Source of the DNA: Abditibacteriaceae bacterium
Lineage (GTDB): Bacteria; Armatimonadota; Abditibacteriia; Abditibacteriales; Abditibacteriaceae
Assembly: GCA_019239895.1 (NCBI GenBank)
Contig: JAFAZH010000002.1
Span: 1 to 64,000, forward strand
Reading direction: 5' to 3'
DNA length: 64,000 nucleotides
A program made the position numbers and the translations under genes. Positions 18,383-28,225 of the stretch are shown piece after piece. Under the pieces are notes generated by a model. The model was not told where the DNA came from and did no database searches. It saw nothing but the letters and a program-made list of their open reading frames with translations. Position 1 is the stretch's first letter, and each line of letters starts with the position of its first letter.

Positions 18383-21076
18383 ATGGAACGTCTTTATAAT
18401 CCCGATTTAATGTCTGAGCAGGAGATTAAGCAAACCTTCGTCGCACGTCAATCGCTCATTGATGAACTGATAACTCTGATTCAGCATCAGCCGCACGGGG
18501 CGGGGGTACAGCACGGTGTTATTATCGCGCCACGAGGTATGGGTAAAACGACCGTGCTCCTGATGGTGCAATTTGCGCTCGCCGACCAGGGGTTGACTTC
18601 CCAATGGCAAGTTATCCGTTTCCCAGAAGAATCTTATGGCATTAATGACCTTGCTGACCTCTGGCTGGAAACCTTAAACCATCTATCTGAAGCAACCGCA
18701 GACACCCATTTAGCGCAGCAAGCGGAGCAGTTGAAAGCCCAGTATGCAGATAGCAATGACCTCCAACAAGCTGCTTTAGCCACGCTCAAAGATTGGTGTC
18801 GCCAGCACCAGAAACGTCTGCTCTTATTGGTGGATAACTTCGACATGATCTTAGCGCAAATTAATAACGAGCAAGATAACGCCCGTCTGCGCCAGATGCT
18901 CATGAATGAAGGCGACGTAATGCTACTCGGCGGGGCCACGACTTTCTTCAAAGAGGCTCATGCTTATGACCAGCCTCTTTACAATTTCTTTAAAACGTAT
19001 GACTTGCCCAAGCTGAAATTTGCCGACATGGAGAACCTGCTGCGCCAACGCGCTGCCGCAGATGGCACACCCAACTTTGAGGCCACCCTTAAAGCCAATA
19101 CCAGCCGTTTGCGCACACTCGAATATTTTACCGGTGGCAATCCCCGCCTGGTGCTGATGCTTTACCGCGTCGTCACCCGTTCTGAGCTTCTGGAAGTGCG
19201 GCAAGGTTTAGAGAAGCTATTGGATGAAGTGACTCCCTATTACAAACACAAAATCGAAATCCTACCCCCACAGCAACGCAAAATCTTGGACTGCATTGCA
19301 CGGATAAGTAGCGAAACCCATGAAGGTCAGACTCCCTCCGAGATCGCTGCTGCCACTCGTTTCAGTCCACAGGTCGTTAGCTCTCAACTCAAACGCCTCT
19401 TAGAACAGGGCTACGTTCGCACCGCTAACCTGCGCGGTCGCAACTCTTACTACACCCTCTCTGAACCGCTCTATGCCATTTGGTATCAAATGCGCTTTGG
19501 CCGCGATGCCCGCCGCCGGATGCAATGGTTAGTGAATTTCCTCAAAGGCTACTACGACGCCGAAGAATTAGGCACTGAAAGCAGACGATTGGAAGACCGT
19601 TTTCATGAACTATTTAAATCTGGTTTGATGCGAGAAGCACACGAAGTTTTAGAACACAGGCGTTACTTAGCTGAAGCCATAGACGACTCAACGAAATACC
19701 ACCAAGCCATTGAGCAGATCATCCGTGACTATATTGAACTTAAAGACACAGCAACTTTAAAAGAGGAATTGCTGACATCAGAAGTTCTGACCAAACTTTC
19801 TCCTGACACCCTTAATGCTCTTATAAGCGCAGGCTGCATTAGACAAGAAGATATAGAGGGATTGAGTACTATTACAACTCCTTCTTCTGTAAAACAAGAA
19901 GAAGCCGAGGCTCTAGCAACCCTTGAATTAGGCATCAAGGCATTCAAGGAGCATAAAACAGATACAGCCCTGCAACAGGCTGACTGTGTTTTAGCAGTCA
20001 GACCAAATAATTTCTTAGCATGGACGCTACGCACTTCAGCTTTGCATAAGTTAAAGAGATATGAAGAGGCAATTAGCAGTGCCGACAAAGCTATAGAAAA
20101 CCAGATAATGGAGATTCCATTATCTGTTCTATGGTTCCTGCGTGGCCTATCCTTAGGTGCTCTGGGAAGATTTAAGGAAGCAATCACAAGCTTTGAACAG
20201 GCTATTAAAATCGCCCCGGAAAACAGCGTAATGTGGGAATATAAGGGTTTAGCTTTTTATGACCTGGGTAAGTACGATGAAGCTCTTGGAAGTTTCGAGC
20301 GTGCAATAACGCTTGAACCTGAAGACCCTGCTATTTGGAGCGCACGAGGTAAAGCCCTTAACCGGATTGACCGCCAAGAAGAAGCCCTCAAAAGTTTTGA
20401 ACGTGCGTTAAAGATTAGCCCTGATAATTCCAACACTTGGAATTTGCATGGTATTACACTCTGTATCCTTGACCGCCAAGAGGAAGCCCTCAAAAGTTTT
20501 GAGCGTGCTTTTGCAATCCAGCCCAATAACCCTGACATTTGGCTGCTATATAGTATGGCCCTTGGTATTCTAAAGGAACCCGAAGATGCAATCTTAAATT
20601 TAGACAAACTCATAAACAACACAATAAATCAAGATGCTTCTTCAGAGCGTCTTATTCGCGCTTATTTGTTGAAATTCACCTACAATATCCTGAATAATGA
20701 ACTTGAAGAAGCAGAGAAAATATGGTGGGAAATACTAAAAGCAAATCATATATACCTGTTAGAAAACTGGACAGAAATAATATCTCAAACCCTGATTTTA
20801 GTGGCAGAGCTTGGGCATCTGAAATTCGTGCGTAGATTGATGGCTCAATCACAACTGGAGAATACTTTCCTCCCCCTTACCCGTACATTAGATTACCTCC
20901 TAACAGGCAACAAAGCCCCTATCGAAAAGCTCTCACCCGAGGTGCGCAATATCGTGGATGAGATGATTGAAAAGCTTCGGCCTGTCGCGGATAAGGATAA
21001 TTCAGATAGACCGAAAAAGCGTGTCAATAAGTCAAAAGCAGGTTCAAAAAGCCCAGGCCGAAAACGGTTGCATTGA
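18383..21076 (+). CDS. P-loop ATPase with winged-helix and TPR domains
   Basis: The 897-aa protein has Walker A APRGMGKTT at 49-57, Walker B-like LLLLVDNFDMI near 150, and an AAA lid. A winged-helix DNA-binding-like domain at about 295-385 reads PSEIAAATRFSPQVVSSQLKRL. A TPR solenoid at about 505-760 has units such as YDEALGSFERAITLEPEDPA, and the tail is basic. The architecture is STAND-like: NTPase switch, wHTH, then sensor repeats. The ribosome site GGAGG is 8 nt before the ATG. From about 19700 the DNA becomes visibly more AT-rich than the first half, and two TPR units (20369 and 20471) are nearly identical at DNA level. This suggests the TPR part was acquired and expanded separately. Confidence 0.75.
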   Translation: MERLYNPDLMSEQEIKQTFVARQSLIDELITLIQHQPHGAGVQHGVIIAPRGMGKTTVLLMVQFALADQGLTSQWQVIRFPEESYGINDLADLWLETLNHLSEATADTHLAQQAEQLKAQYADSNDLQQAALATLKDWCRQHQKRLLLLVDNFDMILAQINNEQDNARLRQMLMNEGDVMLLGGATTFFKEAHAYDQPLYNFFKTYDLPKLKFADMENLLRQRAAADGTPNFEATLKANTSRLRTLEYFTGGNPRLVLMLYRVVTRSELLEVRQGLEKLLDEVTPYYKHKIEILPPQQRKILDCIARISSETHEGQTPSEIAAATRFSPQVVSSQLKRLLEQGYVRTANLRGRNSYYTLSEPLYAIWYQMRFGRDARRRMQWLVNFLKGYYDAEELGTESRRLEDRFHELFKSGLMREAHEVLEHRRYLAEAIDDSTKYHQAIEQIIRDYIELKDTATLKEELLTSEVLTKLSPDTLNALISAGCIRQEDIEGLSTITTPSSVKQEEAEALATLELGIKAFKEHKTDTALQQADCVLAVRPNNFLAWTLRTSALHKLKRYEEAISSADKAIENQIMEIPLSVLWFLRGLSLGALGRFKEAITSFEQAIKIAPENSVMWEYKGLAFYDLGKYDEALGSFERAITLEPEDPAIWSARGKALNRIDRQEEALKSFERALKISPDNSNTWNLHGITLCILDRQEEALKSFERAFAIQPNNPDIWLLYSMALGILKEPEDAILNLDKLINNTINQDASSERLIRAYLLKFTYNILNNELEEAEKIWWEILKANHIYLLENWTEIISQTLILVAELGHLKFVRRLMAQSQLENTFLPLTRTLDYLLTGNKAPIEKLSPEVRNIVDEMIEKLRPVADKDNSDRPKKRVNKSKAGSKSPGRKRLH
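20369..20509 (+). repeat. Near-identical 102-bp TPR repeat units
   Basis: The 39-nt block starting at 20369 (GACCGCCAAGAAGAAGCC...) recurs at 20471 with three silent differences. The 102-bp offset corresponds to one 34-residue TPR. The silent-only changes indicate a recent tandem duplication. Confidence 0.8.
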
Positions 21077-21160
21077 TCTACCCTTAGCGGCATATACGGC
21101 ACCAAGAGCAACCTCAACTACTATTCAGGCGTCACTTTGTTAAAATTTAGACCAGATATT

Positions 21161-24100
21161 ATGGATACCAGACAACAACTCGACAATTTACTCCGTGAGC
21201 GCATTTTGATCCTCGATGGCGCGATGGGGACGATGATGCAACGCCACAAGCTGGAAGAGGAAGACTATCGTGGGGAGCGGTTCGCGGCTCACCCAAAGGA
21301 CGTTAAGAACAATAACGACCTGCTGAACCTCACTCAACCGCACATCATTGAAGAGATTCACCGCCAATATTTAGAGGCGGGCGCGGATATTATTGAGACG
21401 AATACCTTTCAGTCCAATGCCATTGACATGGCGCATTTCGGGCTGGAACACATCGTGCGTGATTTGAACCTCGCGGCTGTCAAATTAGCGCGCAATGCGG
21501 CGGAAGCGGTCAAGCAGCAAGACCCCTCGCGGCCTCGGTTTGTAGCAGGTGCTATCGGGCCAATGAGTAAAACGCTCTCTTTTTCGCGCGATGTCGAGAA
21601 CCCGGCGGCGCGCGATGTCACCTTTGACCAGGTGAGGGCAGCTTATTACGAACAAGTCTGCGCGCTGATGGAAGGTGGCGTAGATATTCTCTTGCCGGAA
21701 ACTACCTTCGATACACTCAACCTGAAAGCGGCACTCTTTGCCATTGAAAAGTATTTTGAAGAAAGCGGGCAACGCGTGCCGATTATGGTATCGGGCACCA
21801 TCACCGATAAAAGCGGACGCACGCTCTCTGGCCAAACGGTGGAAGCTTTCTGGACTTCGGTTTCCCACGCCGACTTATTGAGCATAGGTCTCAACTGTGC
21901 GCTTGGCCCCAAAGAAATGCGGCCCTATATCGAAGAGTTGTCGAGTCTGGTGCCGGTTTATGTCAGTTGCTATCCCAACGCAGGTTTGCCTGATCCGCTC
22001 TCCGAGACAGGCTTCCCAGAAACTCCTGAATCGCTTGCGCCGCAGTTGCGTGAGTGGGCCAAGAACGGCTGGCTGAACATCGTTGGCGGTTGCTGTGGCA
22101 CCACGCCACCTCACATCAAGGCTATTGCCGACGTGGTGCGCGATTGTAAGCCCCGCGTGCGGCCTGAGATTCCGCGCTACTCGCGCTTTAGCGGTTTGGA
22201 GCCACTCGTCATTCGTCCAGAGAGCAACTTTATCATGGTGGGTGAGCGCGCGAATGTGACGGGTTCGCCAAAATTTGCTCGATTAGTGCGAGAAGGCAAC
22301 TTAGATGAGGCCACTAGTATTGCGCGTCAACAGGTAGAGAATGGAGCCAACATCATTGATGTGAACTTTGATGAGGGTATGCTCGACTCTGAGGCGATGA
22401 TGACGCACTTTCTCAACCTTATTGGCCCGGACGATGCTATCTCGAAGGTGCCTACCATGATTGACTCGTCTAAGTGGTCAGTCATTGAAGCGGGGTTAAA
22501 ATGCGTGCAGGGCAAGCCTATTGTCAACTCTATCAGCCTCAAAGAAGGGGAAGAGAAGTTCCGTGAGCAGGCGAAGCTCTGCAAACGTTATGGCGCAGGC
22601 ATGGTGGTGATGGCCTTTGATGAAACTGGCCAGGCTGACACCTTGGAAAAGCGCGTGCAGATGTGTACTCGCGCCTATCATATACTCGTGGATGAAATCG
22701 GCATTGCGCCCGAAGACATTATCTTCGACCCCAATATCTTCCCGGTAGCCACTGGCCTGGAAGAGCATCGCACTTATGCGGTGGACTTCTTTGAGGCCAC
22801 CCGCATCATCAAGCAGACCTTACCCGGCTGCAAAGTGTCGGGCGGCGTGTCCAATGTTTCATTCTCCTTTCGGGGCAATAATGCGGTGCGCGAGGCGATG
22901 CACTCGGCGTTTTTGAAGCACGCGATTGAAGCCGGGATGGACATGGGTATCGTCAACGCGGGGATGTTGGAGATTTACGAAGAGGTTCCCAAAGACCTGC
23001 TGGAATTGGTCGAAGATGTTTTGCTTAATCGTCGCGCCGATGCGACTGAACGCCTCGTAGATTTCGCGGAACAGGTCAAGCAAAAGGATAAAGGCGAAGT
23101 CAAAGAGGAGGCTTGGCGGGGGGGCACGGTGGAAGAGCGGTTAACGCACTCGCTCGTCAAAGGGATTGACGCCTTTGTGGAAGCCGATATTGAAGAAGCC
23201 CGCCAGAAGTATGACCGGCCCCTCAACGTCATCGAAGGCCCGCTCATGGATGGCATGAACGTGGTCGGCGACCTCTTCGGCTCCGGCAAGATGTTCTTGC
23301 CCCAGGTCGTGAAAAGCGCCCGGGTGATGAAGAAAGCCGTAGCTGTCCTGCTGCCTTACATGGAAGAAGAAAAGCGGGCCTCCGGTGGTCAGCAGGCGCA
23401 GGGCAAGGTTGTCATGGCGACGGTTAAAGGCGATGTACATGACATCGGCAAAAACATAGTGGGTGTGGTCTTAGGCTGCAACAACTATGAAGTCATTGAC
23501 TTAGGCGTGATGGTGCCTGCCGATAAGATTCTCCAGACAGCGCGGGAAACGAACGCCGATATTATCGGGCTAAGCGGCCTGATTACGCCCTCGCTCGACG
23601 AAATGCAGCATGTGGCCCGCGAGATGAAGCGTGAAGGCTTCGAGATTCCGCTCCTCATTGGTGGCGCGACGACCAGCCGCATTCATACCGCCGTAAAAAT
23701 CGCGCCACACTATGATAAGTCGGTGGTGCATGTCCTCGATGCTTCACGCGCCGTGGGCGTGGTGGGCAGCCTCATCAGCGAAGACATGCGCGATGATTTT
23801 GTTAAACAAGTCGCCAAGGAACAGGAACGTGACCGGGTGTCACACCAGAGCAAGCGCGAGCAAAAGCCGCTTCTCCCGCTTGCGGAGGCGCGTGAACGCC
23901 GCGTTAAGATTGACTGGAAAGCCGCAGACATCGCCAAGCCGTCCTTTACGGGCGTGCGCGTCTTAGATAACTTCCCGCTCGAAGAAATCGTGCCGTTTAT
24001 TGACTGGTCGCCGTTCTTCCACTCCTGGGAACTCAAGGGCATTTATCCGGCTATCTTGCAGGATGAAGTCGTTGGCGAGGCGGCCCGTGAATTGTTCGAG

Positions 24101-24862
24101 GATGCACAACAACTCTTAGATCGCATTGTGCGGGAGAAGCTCTTAACGGCACAGGCTGTCTATGGCTTCTGGCCCGCTAATAGTGTCGGCGATGACATTG
24201 AGTTGTACGCCGACGAATCACGTAATGAAGTAGCAACCACCTTCCACATGCTGCGCCAGCAAATTGATAAAGCCGAGGGCCGTAATGATATGTGTCTGGC
24301 CGATTTCACCGCACCCCGCGACAGTGGCTTAACCGACTATCTCGGTGCCTTTGCCGTCACCGCTGGTATCGGCATGGACGAATTGGTAGCACACTTCAAA
24401 GGACAACTCGATGACCACAGCGCGATTTTGGCCCAGGCTTTAGGTGATCGGCTGGCGGAAGCGTTTGCCGAACTGATGCACAAGAAAGCCCGTGAGGATT
24501 TCGGTTATGGCCTGACCGAAGACCTGGATAATGAAGACCTGATCCGCGAACGGTATCGCGGCATCCGTCCTGCTCCGGGTTATCCGGCGTGCCCTGACCA
24601 TACGGAAAAGCGCATTCTCTTCGACCTGTTGCAAGTTGAAGCCAATGCAGGTATCCGCTTGACTGAACATTACGCCATGCACCCCGCCAGTTCAGTGAGC
24701 GGTTTCTACTTCGCCCATCCCGAAGCCAAGTATTTCGCGGTGGGCAAAATCGAGCGCGACCAAGTGCTGGACTATGCCGCCCGCAAAGGGATGGACCCGC
24801 GCACGGTGGAGCGTTGGCTGTCCCCAAATCTCAACTATGATCCTGATGATATTGTGAAGTAG
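21161..24862 (+). CDS. metH: Cobalamin-dependent methionine synthase, full four-module form
   Basis: Transfers a methyl group from 5-methyltetrahydrofolate via cobalamin to homocysteine. Counting from ATG 21161, all modules are present. The homocysteine domain has zinc cysteines C246 (GLNCALGP), C311 and C312 ([10 protein letters not shown]). The pterin-binding domain (about 355-620) has [14 protein letters not shown]. The cobalamin module has the DVHDIG motif with the axial His at 760, matching His759 of the E. coli enzyme. The C-terminal SAM-binding reactivation domain has [22 protein letters not shown] at 21137 is in frame but less likely. No cobalamin riboswitch fits in the 84-nt upstream gap. 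A transposon element lies 17 bp after the stop. Confidence 0.97.
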   Translation: MDTRQQLDNLLRERILILDGAMGTMMQRHKLEEEDYRGERFAAHPKDVKNNNDLLNLTQPHIIEEIHRQYLEAGADIIETNTFQSNAIDMAHFGLEHIVRDLNLAAVKLARNAAEAVKQQDPSRPRFVAGAIGPMSKTLSFSRDVENPAARDVTFDQVRAAYYEQVCALMEGGVDILLPETTFDTLNLKAALFAIEKYFEESGQRVPIMVSGTITDKSGRTLSGQTVEAFWTSVSHADLLSIGLNCALGPKEMRPYIEELSSLVPVYVSCYPNAGLPDPLSETGFPETPESLAPQLREWAKNGWLNIVGGCCGTTPPHIKAIADVVRDCKPRVRPEIPRYSRFSGLEPLVIRPESNFIMVGERANVTGSPKFARLVREGNLDEATSIARQQVENGANIIDVNFDEGMLDSEAMMTHFLNLIGPDDAISKVPTMIDSSKWSVIEAGLKCVQGKPIVNSISLKEGEEKFREQAKLCKRYGAGMVVMAFDETGQADTLEKRVQMCTRAYHILVDEIGIAPEDIIFDPNIFPVATGLEEHRTYAVDFFEATRIIKQTLPGCKVSGGVSNVSFSFRGNNAVREAMHSAFLKHAIEAGMDMGIVNAGMLEIYEEVPKDLLELVEDVLLNRRADATERLVDFAEQVKQKDKGEVKEEAWRGGTVEERLTHSLVKGIDAFVEADIEEARQKYDRPLNVIEGPLMDGMNVVGDLFGSGKMFLPQVVKSARVMKKAVAVLLPYMEEEKRASGGQQAQGKVVMATVKGDVHDIGKNIVGVVLGCNNYEVIDLGVMVPADKILQTARETNADIIGLSGLITPSLDEMQHVAREMKREGFEIPLLIGGATTSRIHTAVKIAPHYDKSVVHVLDASRAVGVVGSLISEDMRDDFVKQVAKEQERDRVSHQSKREQKPLLPLAEARERRVKIDWKAADIAKPSFTGVRVLDNFPLEEIVPFIDWSPFFHSWELKGIYPAILQDEVVGEAARELFEDAQQLLDRIVREKLLTAQAVYGFWPANSVGDDIELYADESRNEVATTFHMLRQQIDKAEGRNDMCLADFTAPRDSGLTDYLGAFAVTAGIGMDELVAHFKGQLDDHSAILAQALGDRLAEAFAELMHKKAREDFGYGLTEDLDNEDLIRERYRGIRPAPGYPACPDHTEKRILFDLLQVEANAGIRLTEHYAMHPASSVSGFYFAHPEAKYFAVGKIERDQVLDYAARKGMDPRTVERWLSPNLNYDPDDIVK

Positions 24863-24879
24863 TAATTGGAGTTTTAAAC

Positions 24880-24942
24880 AGCCCGGCGATTGAAATCGCG
24901 GCTCCGGGCGTGCCGCCGACCGTCCGCCTGCGCGGACGGCGC
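24880..24942 (+). repeat. Left 63-bp inverted repeat of the RAYT-like element
   Basis: Begins AGCCCGGCGATTGAAATCGC and ends GCGGACGGCGC, with two internal hairpins. It is the perfect reverse complement of 25436-25498. Confidence 0.9.
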
Positions 24943-24955
24943 ATGAGTGTAAGGT

Positions 24956-25501
24956 ATGCGCGATACCAAATTGGCGTTATATCTGCATCTAGTTTGGGGT
25001 ACCTGGGATCGGCTGCCACTTATCACGTCCGAAATTGAGCGGCATCTGCATCGCAACCTTGTTAACGAGGTGCAGAGACAGGAATGCAGTTTGTTAGCCA
25101 TAGGGGGCACAGAGGATCATATTCATTTACTTGTCTCATTGCCCAGCACCCTTAGCATTGCACAACTTGTAAAACAGCTAAAAGGTGTCTCATCTCATTT
25201 TGTGAATAATGAACTGACCAGAGAGACACCTTTCAAATGGCAAGGGGCATACGGAGCCTTCACTGTCAGCCGTTGGGATACTGACCGCATTCTAAATTAC
25301 ATTCAGCATCAGAAAGAGCACCATACGCATAATACTCTGATGCCGGAGTTAGAATTGCTTGATGACAATAGTAGCCTCCACCTGGCTCATACTATTACCG
25401 TTAGTTCCAAAGAAATTACATTGCCAAAGAGTAACGCGCCGTCCGCGCAGGCGGACGGTCGGCGGCACGCCCGGAGCCGCGATTTCAATCGCCGGGCTTA
25501 A
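24956..25501 (+). CDS. tnpA: Y1 (HUH) transposase, IS200/RAYT family
   Basis: Single-strand DNA transposase of about 181 aa. The HUH metal-binding motif is visible as DHIHLLV near residues 58-64. The catalytic tyrosine lies in RILNYIQHQKEHH near residue 117, with the family's downstream Q..HH. The N-terminus (LHLVWGTWDRLPLI) also fits TnpA_REP-type proteins. The frame does not stop before the right repeat: the last 22 or so codons are read through the inverted repeat, and the TAA is completed by host DNA just outside the element. The ribosome site is weak (TAAGG), as is common for transposases. Confidence 0.88.
   Translation: MRDTKLALYLHLVWGTWDRLPLITSEIERHLHRNLVNEVQRQECSLLAIGGTEDHIHLLVSLPSTLSIAQLVKQLKGVSSHFVNNELTRETPFKWQGAYGAFTVSRWDTDRILNYIQHQKEHHTHNTLMPELELLDDNSSLHLAHTITVSSKEITLPKSNAPSAQADGRRHARSRDFNRRA
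25436..25498 (+). repeat. Right 63-bp inverted repeat of the RAYT-like element
   Basis: Perfect reverse complement of 24880-24942. It also encodes the C-terminal residues of the transposase and abuts the TAA at 25499-25501. Confidence 0.9.
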
Positions 25502-25527
25502 TTAAAATTCGAGGCATTCGAGGCAAC

Positions 25528-26511
25528 ATGAAGAAACCCATTCTGCTCACTGTGCTACTCTTCATCCCCGTGTGCATGAGATTACGGTTGGTGCCCGCTC
25601 AGGAACTGGACTATAGGGCTGACCTCTTAACCAATAAAGTTAAACTGGGGCCGAATGCCAGTTTGAGCGGACGACCTGTTTTTCCGGCGGATAATCCCTG
25701 GAATACGCCGATTGACCGCTTACCAGTTGATCCCAACTCAGCACGCTACATCAACAGCATTGGGGCCAATGCACCTTTGCATCCCGATTTTGGCACGGTT
25801 TACAATGGGGCGCCCAGTGGCATTCCTTATATCATCGTGCCCGGCAGTCAGCCCCGCGTACCAGTGACGTTTGATTATGCGGATGAAAGTGACTCTGGCC
25901 CCTATCCTATCCCATCTAACCCGCCCATAGAAGGTGGACCTGATGGCGATGGCGACCGCCATGTGCTGATTATTGACCGCGATCATTGGAAACTCTACGA
26001 GCTATTCAATGTGCATTATGTAAGCAAGCGTTGGCAGGCAGGTTCCGGGGCCATTTTCGACCTGAACTCCAATGCTCTGCGTCCAGCGGGCTGGACTTCA
26101 GCAGATGCCGCCGGGCTGCCCATTTTTCCGGGTTTGGTGCGCTATGATGAAGTCATGGAGCAGAAAGAAATTAAGCACGCCTTGCGGTTTACGGTGCAAG
26201 CCACCCGCAAAGCCTATGTCTTCCCGGCTCGCCACTGGGCCAGCCGCAAAACCGATCTAACCTTGCCGCCAATGGGAATGCGCGTGCGCTTGAAAGCCAA
26301 TTATGACATCACGAAGTTTCCGCCCAGCGCGCAGGTGATTCTCAAAGCCTTAAAGAAATACGGCATGATGTTGGCCGATAATGGTAGTAACTGGTTCATC
26401 TCTGGTGCGCCTGATCCCCGCTGGAACGATGATGACTTGGGCACCCTGAAGAGAATCAAAGGGTCTGACTTAGAAGTTGTGCGTATGGGTAATATTGTGA
26501 CGGGAACCTAA
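25528..26511 (+). CDS. Exported protein of a conserved uncharacterised family
   Basis: The 327-aa protein has a signal peptide (about 1-25, cut near PAQELD). The mature sequence contains very family-like text: DNPWNTPIDRLPV, LHPDFGTVYNGAPSGIPY, DESDSGPYPIP, GDRHVLIIDRD, AGSGAIFDLNSNALRP, TSADAAGLPIFPGLVRYDEV and ADNGSNWFISGAPDPRW. I recognise this as a widespread secreted family of soil bacteria (acidobacteria, planctomycetes, myxobacteria) without known function. The acidic DESD and DGDGDRH stretches may bind metal. The TAA stop lies inside the left arm of inverted repeat E. Confidence 0.8.
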   Translation: MKKPILLTVLLFIPVCMRLRLVPAQELDYRADLLTNKVKLGPNASLSGRPVFPADNPWNTPIDRLPVDPNSARYINSIGANAPLHPDFGTVYNGAPSGIPYIIVPGSQPRVPVTFDYADESDSGPYPIPSNPPIEGGPDGDGDRHVLIIDRDHWKLYELFNVHYVSKRWQAGSGAIFDLNSNALRPAGWTSADAAGLPIFPGLVRYDEVMEQKEIKHALRFTVQATRKAYVFPARHWASRKTDLTLPPMGMRVRLKANYDITKFPPSAQVILKALKKYGMMLADNGSNWFISGAPDPRWNDDDLGTLKRIKGSDLEVVRMGNIVTGT

Positions 26512-26684
26512 CCCCCCGTCCCCCTTCCCGGCACAGTAAGGGGGTGTCAAAGGCACAGCGTCGGGTGAAGTTAAGGTTTTAAAGAAGCCTCGCATTTCTC
26601 CTCGAAACATACGGAACGGTTCTCTCAGTAATTATCCTCTGACACCCCCTTCCTGTGCCGGGAAGGGGGACGGGGGGGTTAGGT
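26506..26684. repeat. Long intergenic inverted repeat E (family 4)
   Basis: Left arm 26506-26553 and right arm 26636-26684 match over about 48 nt with roughly two differences (CCTAACCCCCCGTCCCCC, then TTCCCGGCACAG, then GGGGGTGTCA). The left arm contains the stop codon of the exported-protein gene, and the right arm ends 3 nt before the AraC ATG. The same family is at 58626-58848. Confidence 0.9.
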
Positions 26685-26687
26685 CTC

Positions 26688-27611
26688 ATGCAAGCACCAG
26701 AAAGTACTATCCCATGCATTAATAATAATTTCCCTTTTGTCGTACCATTCATTCGCTGGGCAGACTTATCTACGCTTAGCGCAGGCTATGCGATGCCACT
26801 ACGCCGCATCTACGATCATGAATTCGTTTATGTGATTTCCGGTGAAGGCGAAATTATTATCGAGGGGCAAGCACACCCGGCTCATGTGGACTCACTGTTC
26901 CTCATCCTGCCGCGTGTATGGCATTCATTTCGGGCCTGTTCCCATCAATCAATCACTCTGCTGGGCGTGCATTTCGATTGGGTGCCACAGGCGGATTCGC
27001 TGCTGTTTCCCGTCTTTCGTCCTGCCGATGAACCGGTGGAAGAATCGCTTTTTCGCGTGCCCCGTCCCCTGCCCGGCTGGGACTTGCACACGTTGCCCTT
27101 TCTTGACCTCAAAGGCCGCTCCCCCGTGCGTCATGCTCTCGAAGCGGTGGTCATGGAATATTCCAGGGAAAGTGCCACAGCACGTCTGGCAGCCGGAGCT
27201 TTATTAGCGGCGACAATTATTCAAATCACGCAAGAATCCCAATCTCTGCACCACCTGAAAGTAATGCCTCCCCTGGGAGCCGATGCTATGCGCCGCCTGG
27301 AACGCGCCCGCGCTTTATTAGAAACTGTTGGGGAAGCGTCGCTTTCTATTGAGGCAGTAGCGGCGCACGTTGGTTGGAGTGCCGATCATTTGCGGCGCGT
27401 TTTCCGGCTGGCCCTCGATACCTCGCCCCAGAAACTTCAACGCGCCGCCCGTTTACGCTATGCCAAGCAGTTGATGCGCCACGAGAACCTGCCTATCTCT
27501 ACCATTGCACTGCGGTGTGGCTTTGAGGATGCCTCACACTTTACCCGGGTTTTCAAACAGGACAATGGCCTGACGCCGCGCCAGTTTCTGGCACTGGCCA
27601 AGAAAGCTTAG
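26688..27611 (+). CDS. AraC-family transcriptional regulator with cupin sensor domain
   Basis: The 307-aa protein from ATG 26688 has an N-terminal AraC-type cupin (about 30-110: YDHEFVYVISGEGEIIIEGQ, DSLFLILPRVWHSF) that probably senses a small ligand such as a sugar. Two C-terminal helix-turn-helix motifs follow (LSIEAVAAHVGWSADHLRRVF and LPISTIALRCGFEDASHFTRVF), ending with the typical GLTPRQFL. The upstream in-frame extension lies in inverted repeat E and was dropped. It is followed by three PhyH-family oxygenase genes on the same strand and may regulate them. Confidence 0.92.
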   Translation: MQAPESTIPCINNNFPFVVPFIRWADLSTLSAGYAMPLRRIYDHEFVYVISGEGEIIIEGQAHPAHVDSLFLILPRVWHSFRACSHQSITLLGVHFDWVPQADSLLFPVFRPADEPVEESLFRVPRPLPGWDLHTLPFLDLKGRSPVRHALEAVVMEYSRESATARLAAGALLAATIIQITQESQSLHHLKVMPPLGADAMRRLERARALLETVGEASLSIEAVAAHVGWSADHLRRVFRLALDTSPQKLQRAARLRYAKQLMRHENLPISTIALRCGFEDASHFTRVFKQDNGLTPRQFLALAKKA

Positions 27612-27662
27612 TTAAGAAGGCTTAGTGACGTTGTGTAAACTGCACAGTAGCGAGGAGATACC

Positions 27663-28142
27663 ATGAACCTGTTAGCGTTGAATGAGGACGAATTGAAACA
27701 GTTAGAGATGATAGACCTCGAATTATGTTTGCTGACAAAACGCCAGCAAGATTTGCTGGAGAAAATCAGCGGACTTAATCAACGGCATGGCGCAACCGCC
27801 AACCGCCGTACGAACACAGACCGGCGCAGTGGGCGGGACCGACGTGATGAGAGACGTGCCACTCGCCAGCCCGCCGCAGGTGCCACCCCAGAGGGGTCAC
27901 CAGATGGGGCTAAGGATGCCGCGCCGCAGGCAGTGAGACCAAGCCGGTCTACCAACCCCGCCGGACGACGGGCCAGTAGATCGGAGCGACGTTTGGCCTT
28001 GGACGCCCATTATAAGTCCCTAAATAAAGACTTGGCTGCTGTCGTGCAACGCGGCGAGGCTTTAGCTCAACAGCGAGAAAAGTTGCTGCGTGCTGGCGAA
28101 GTTTCCATTGGTGATAGCGAGCAGGCTGATGCTGCAAAATGA
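27663..28142 (+). CDS. Small coiled-coil protein with basic low-complexity middle
   Basis: The 159-aa protein starts at ATG 27663 after a good GAGGAG ribosome site. Residues 1-40 form a likely coiled coil (DELKQLEMIDLELCLLTKRQ). Residues 45-110 are Arg-rich (NRRTNTDRRSGRDRRDERR) and disordered, and residues 112-150 form a second helical segment. I recognise no family. The basic middle could bind nucleic acid or be an interaction linker. It lies between the AraC gene and the PhyH genes. Confidence 0.65.
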   Translation: MNLLALNEDELKQLEMIDLELCLLTKRQQDLLEKISGLNQRHGATANRRTNTDRRSGRDRRDERRATRQPAAGATPEGSPDGAKDAAPQAVRPSRSTNPAGRRASRSERRLALDAHYKSLNKDLAAVVQRGEALAQQREKLLRAGEVSIGDSEQADAAK

Positions 28143-28225
28143 TGTCGGAAATATCCTATTCTGCCGGATTGCTCCCAGGCGCAATATTCTATAGGGGGTC
28201 ATAATAGAACGGTAGGAGGCACCGA

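Larger units (their letters stand above)
24880..25498 (+). mobile_element. RAYT/IS200-like element with perfect 63-bp inverted repeat ends
   Basis: Left end 24880-24942 and right end 25436-25498 are exact reverse complements over 63 bp. Each end folds into two hairpins: GCGATT-GA-AATCGC inside a GCCCGG/CCGGGC stem, and CCGTCCGC-CTGC-GCGGACGG. A single Y1 transposase gene lies between. Classical IS200/IS605 elements lack inverted repeats but use end hairpins. Paired inverted hairpin ends are typical of REP-associated tyrosine transposases. Flanks share TTTTAA just outside both ends in inverted sense. It sits directly after metH and disrupts nothing. Confidence 0.85.

Noticed and set aside
24396..24827. 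143-codon minus-strand frame over the metH activation domain
   Set aside because: Antisense of a strongly supported gene, with no independent signal.
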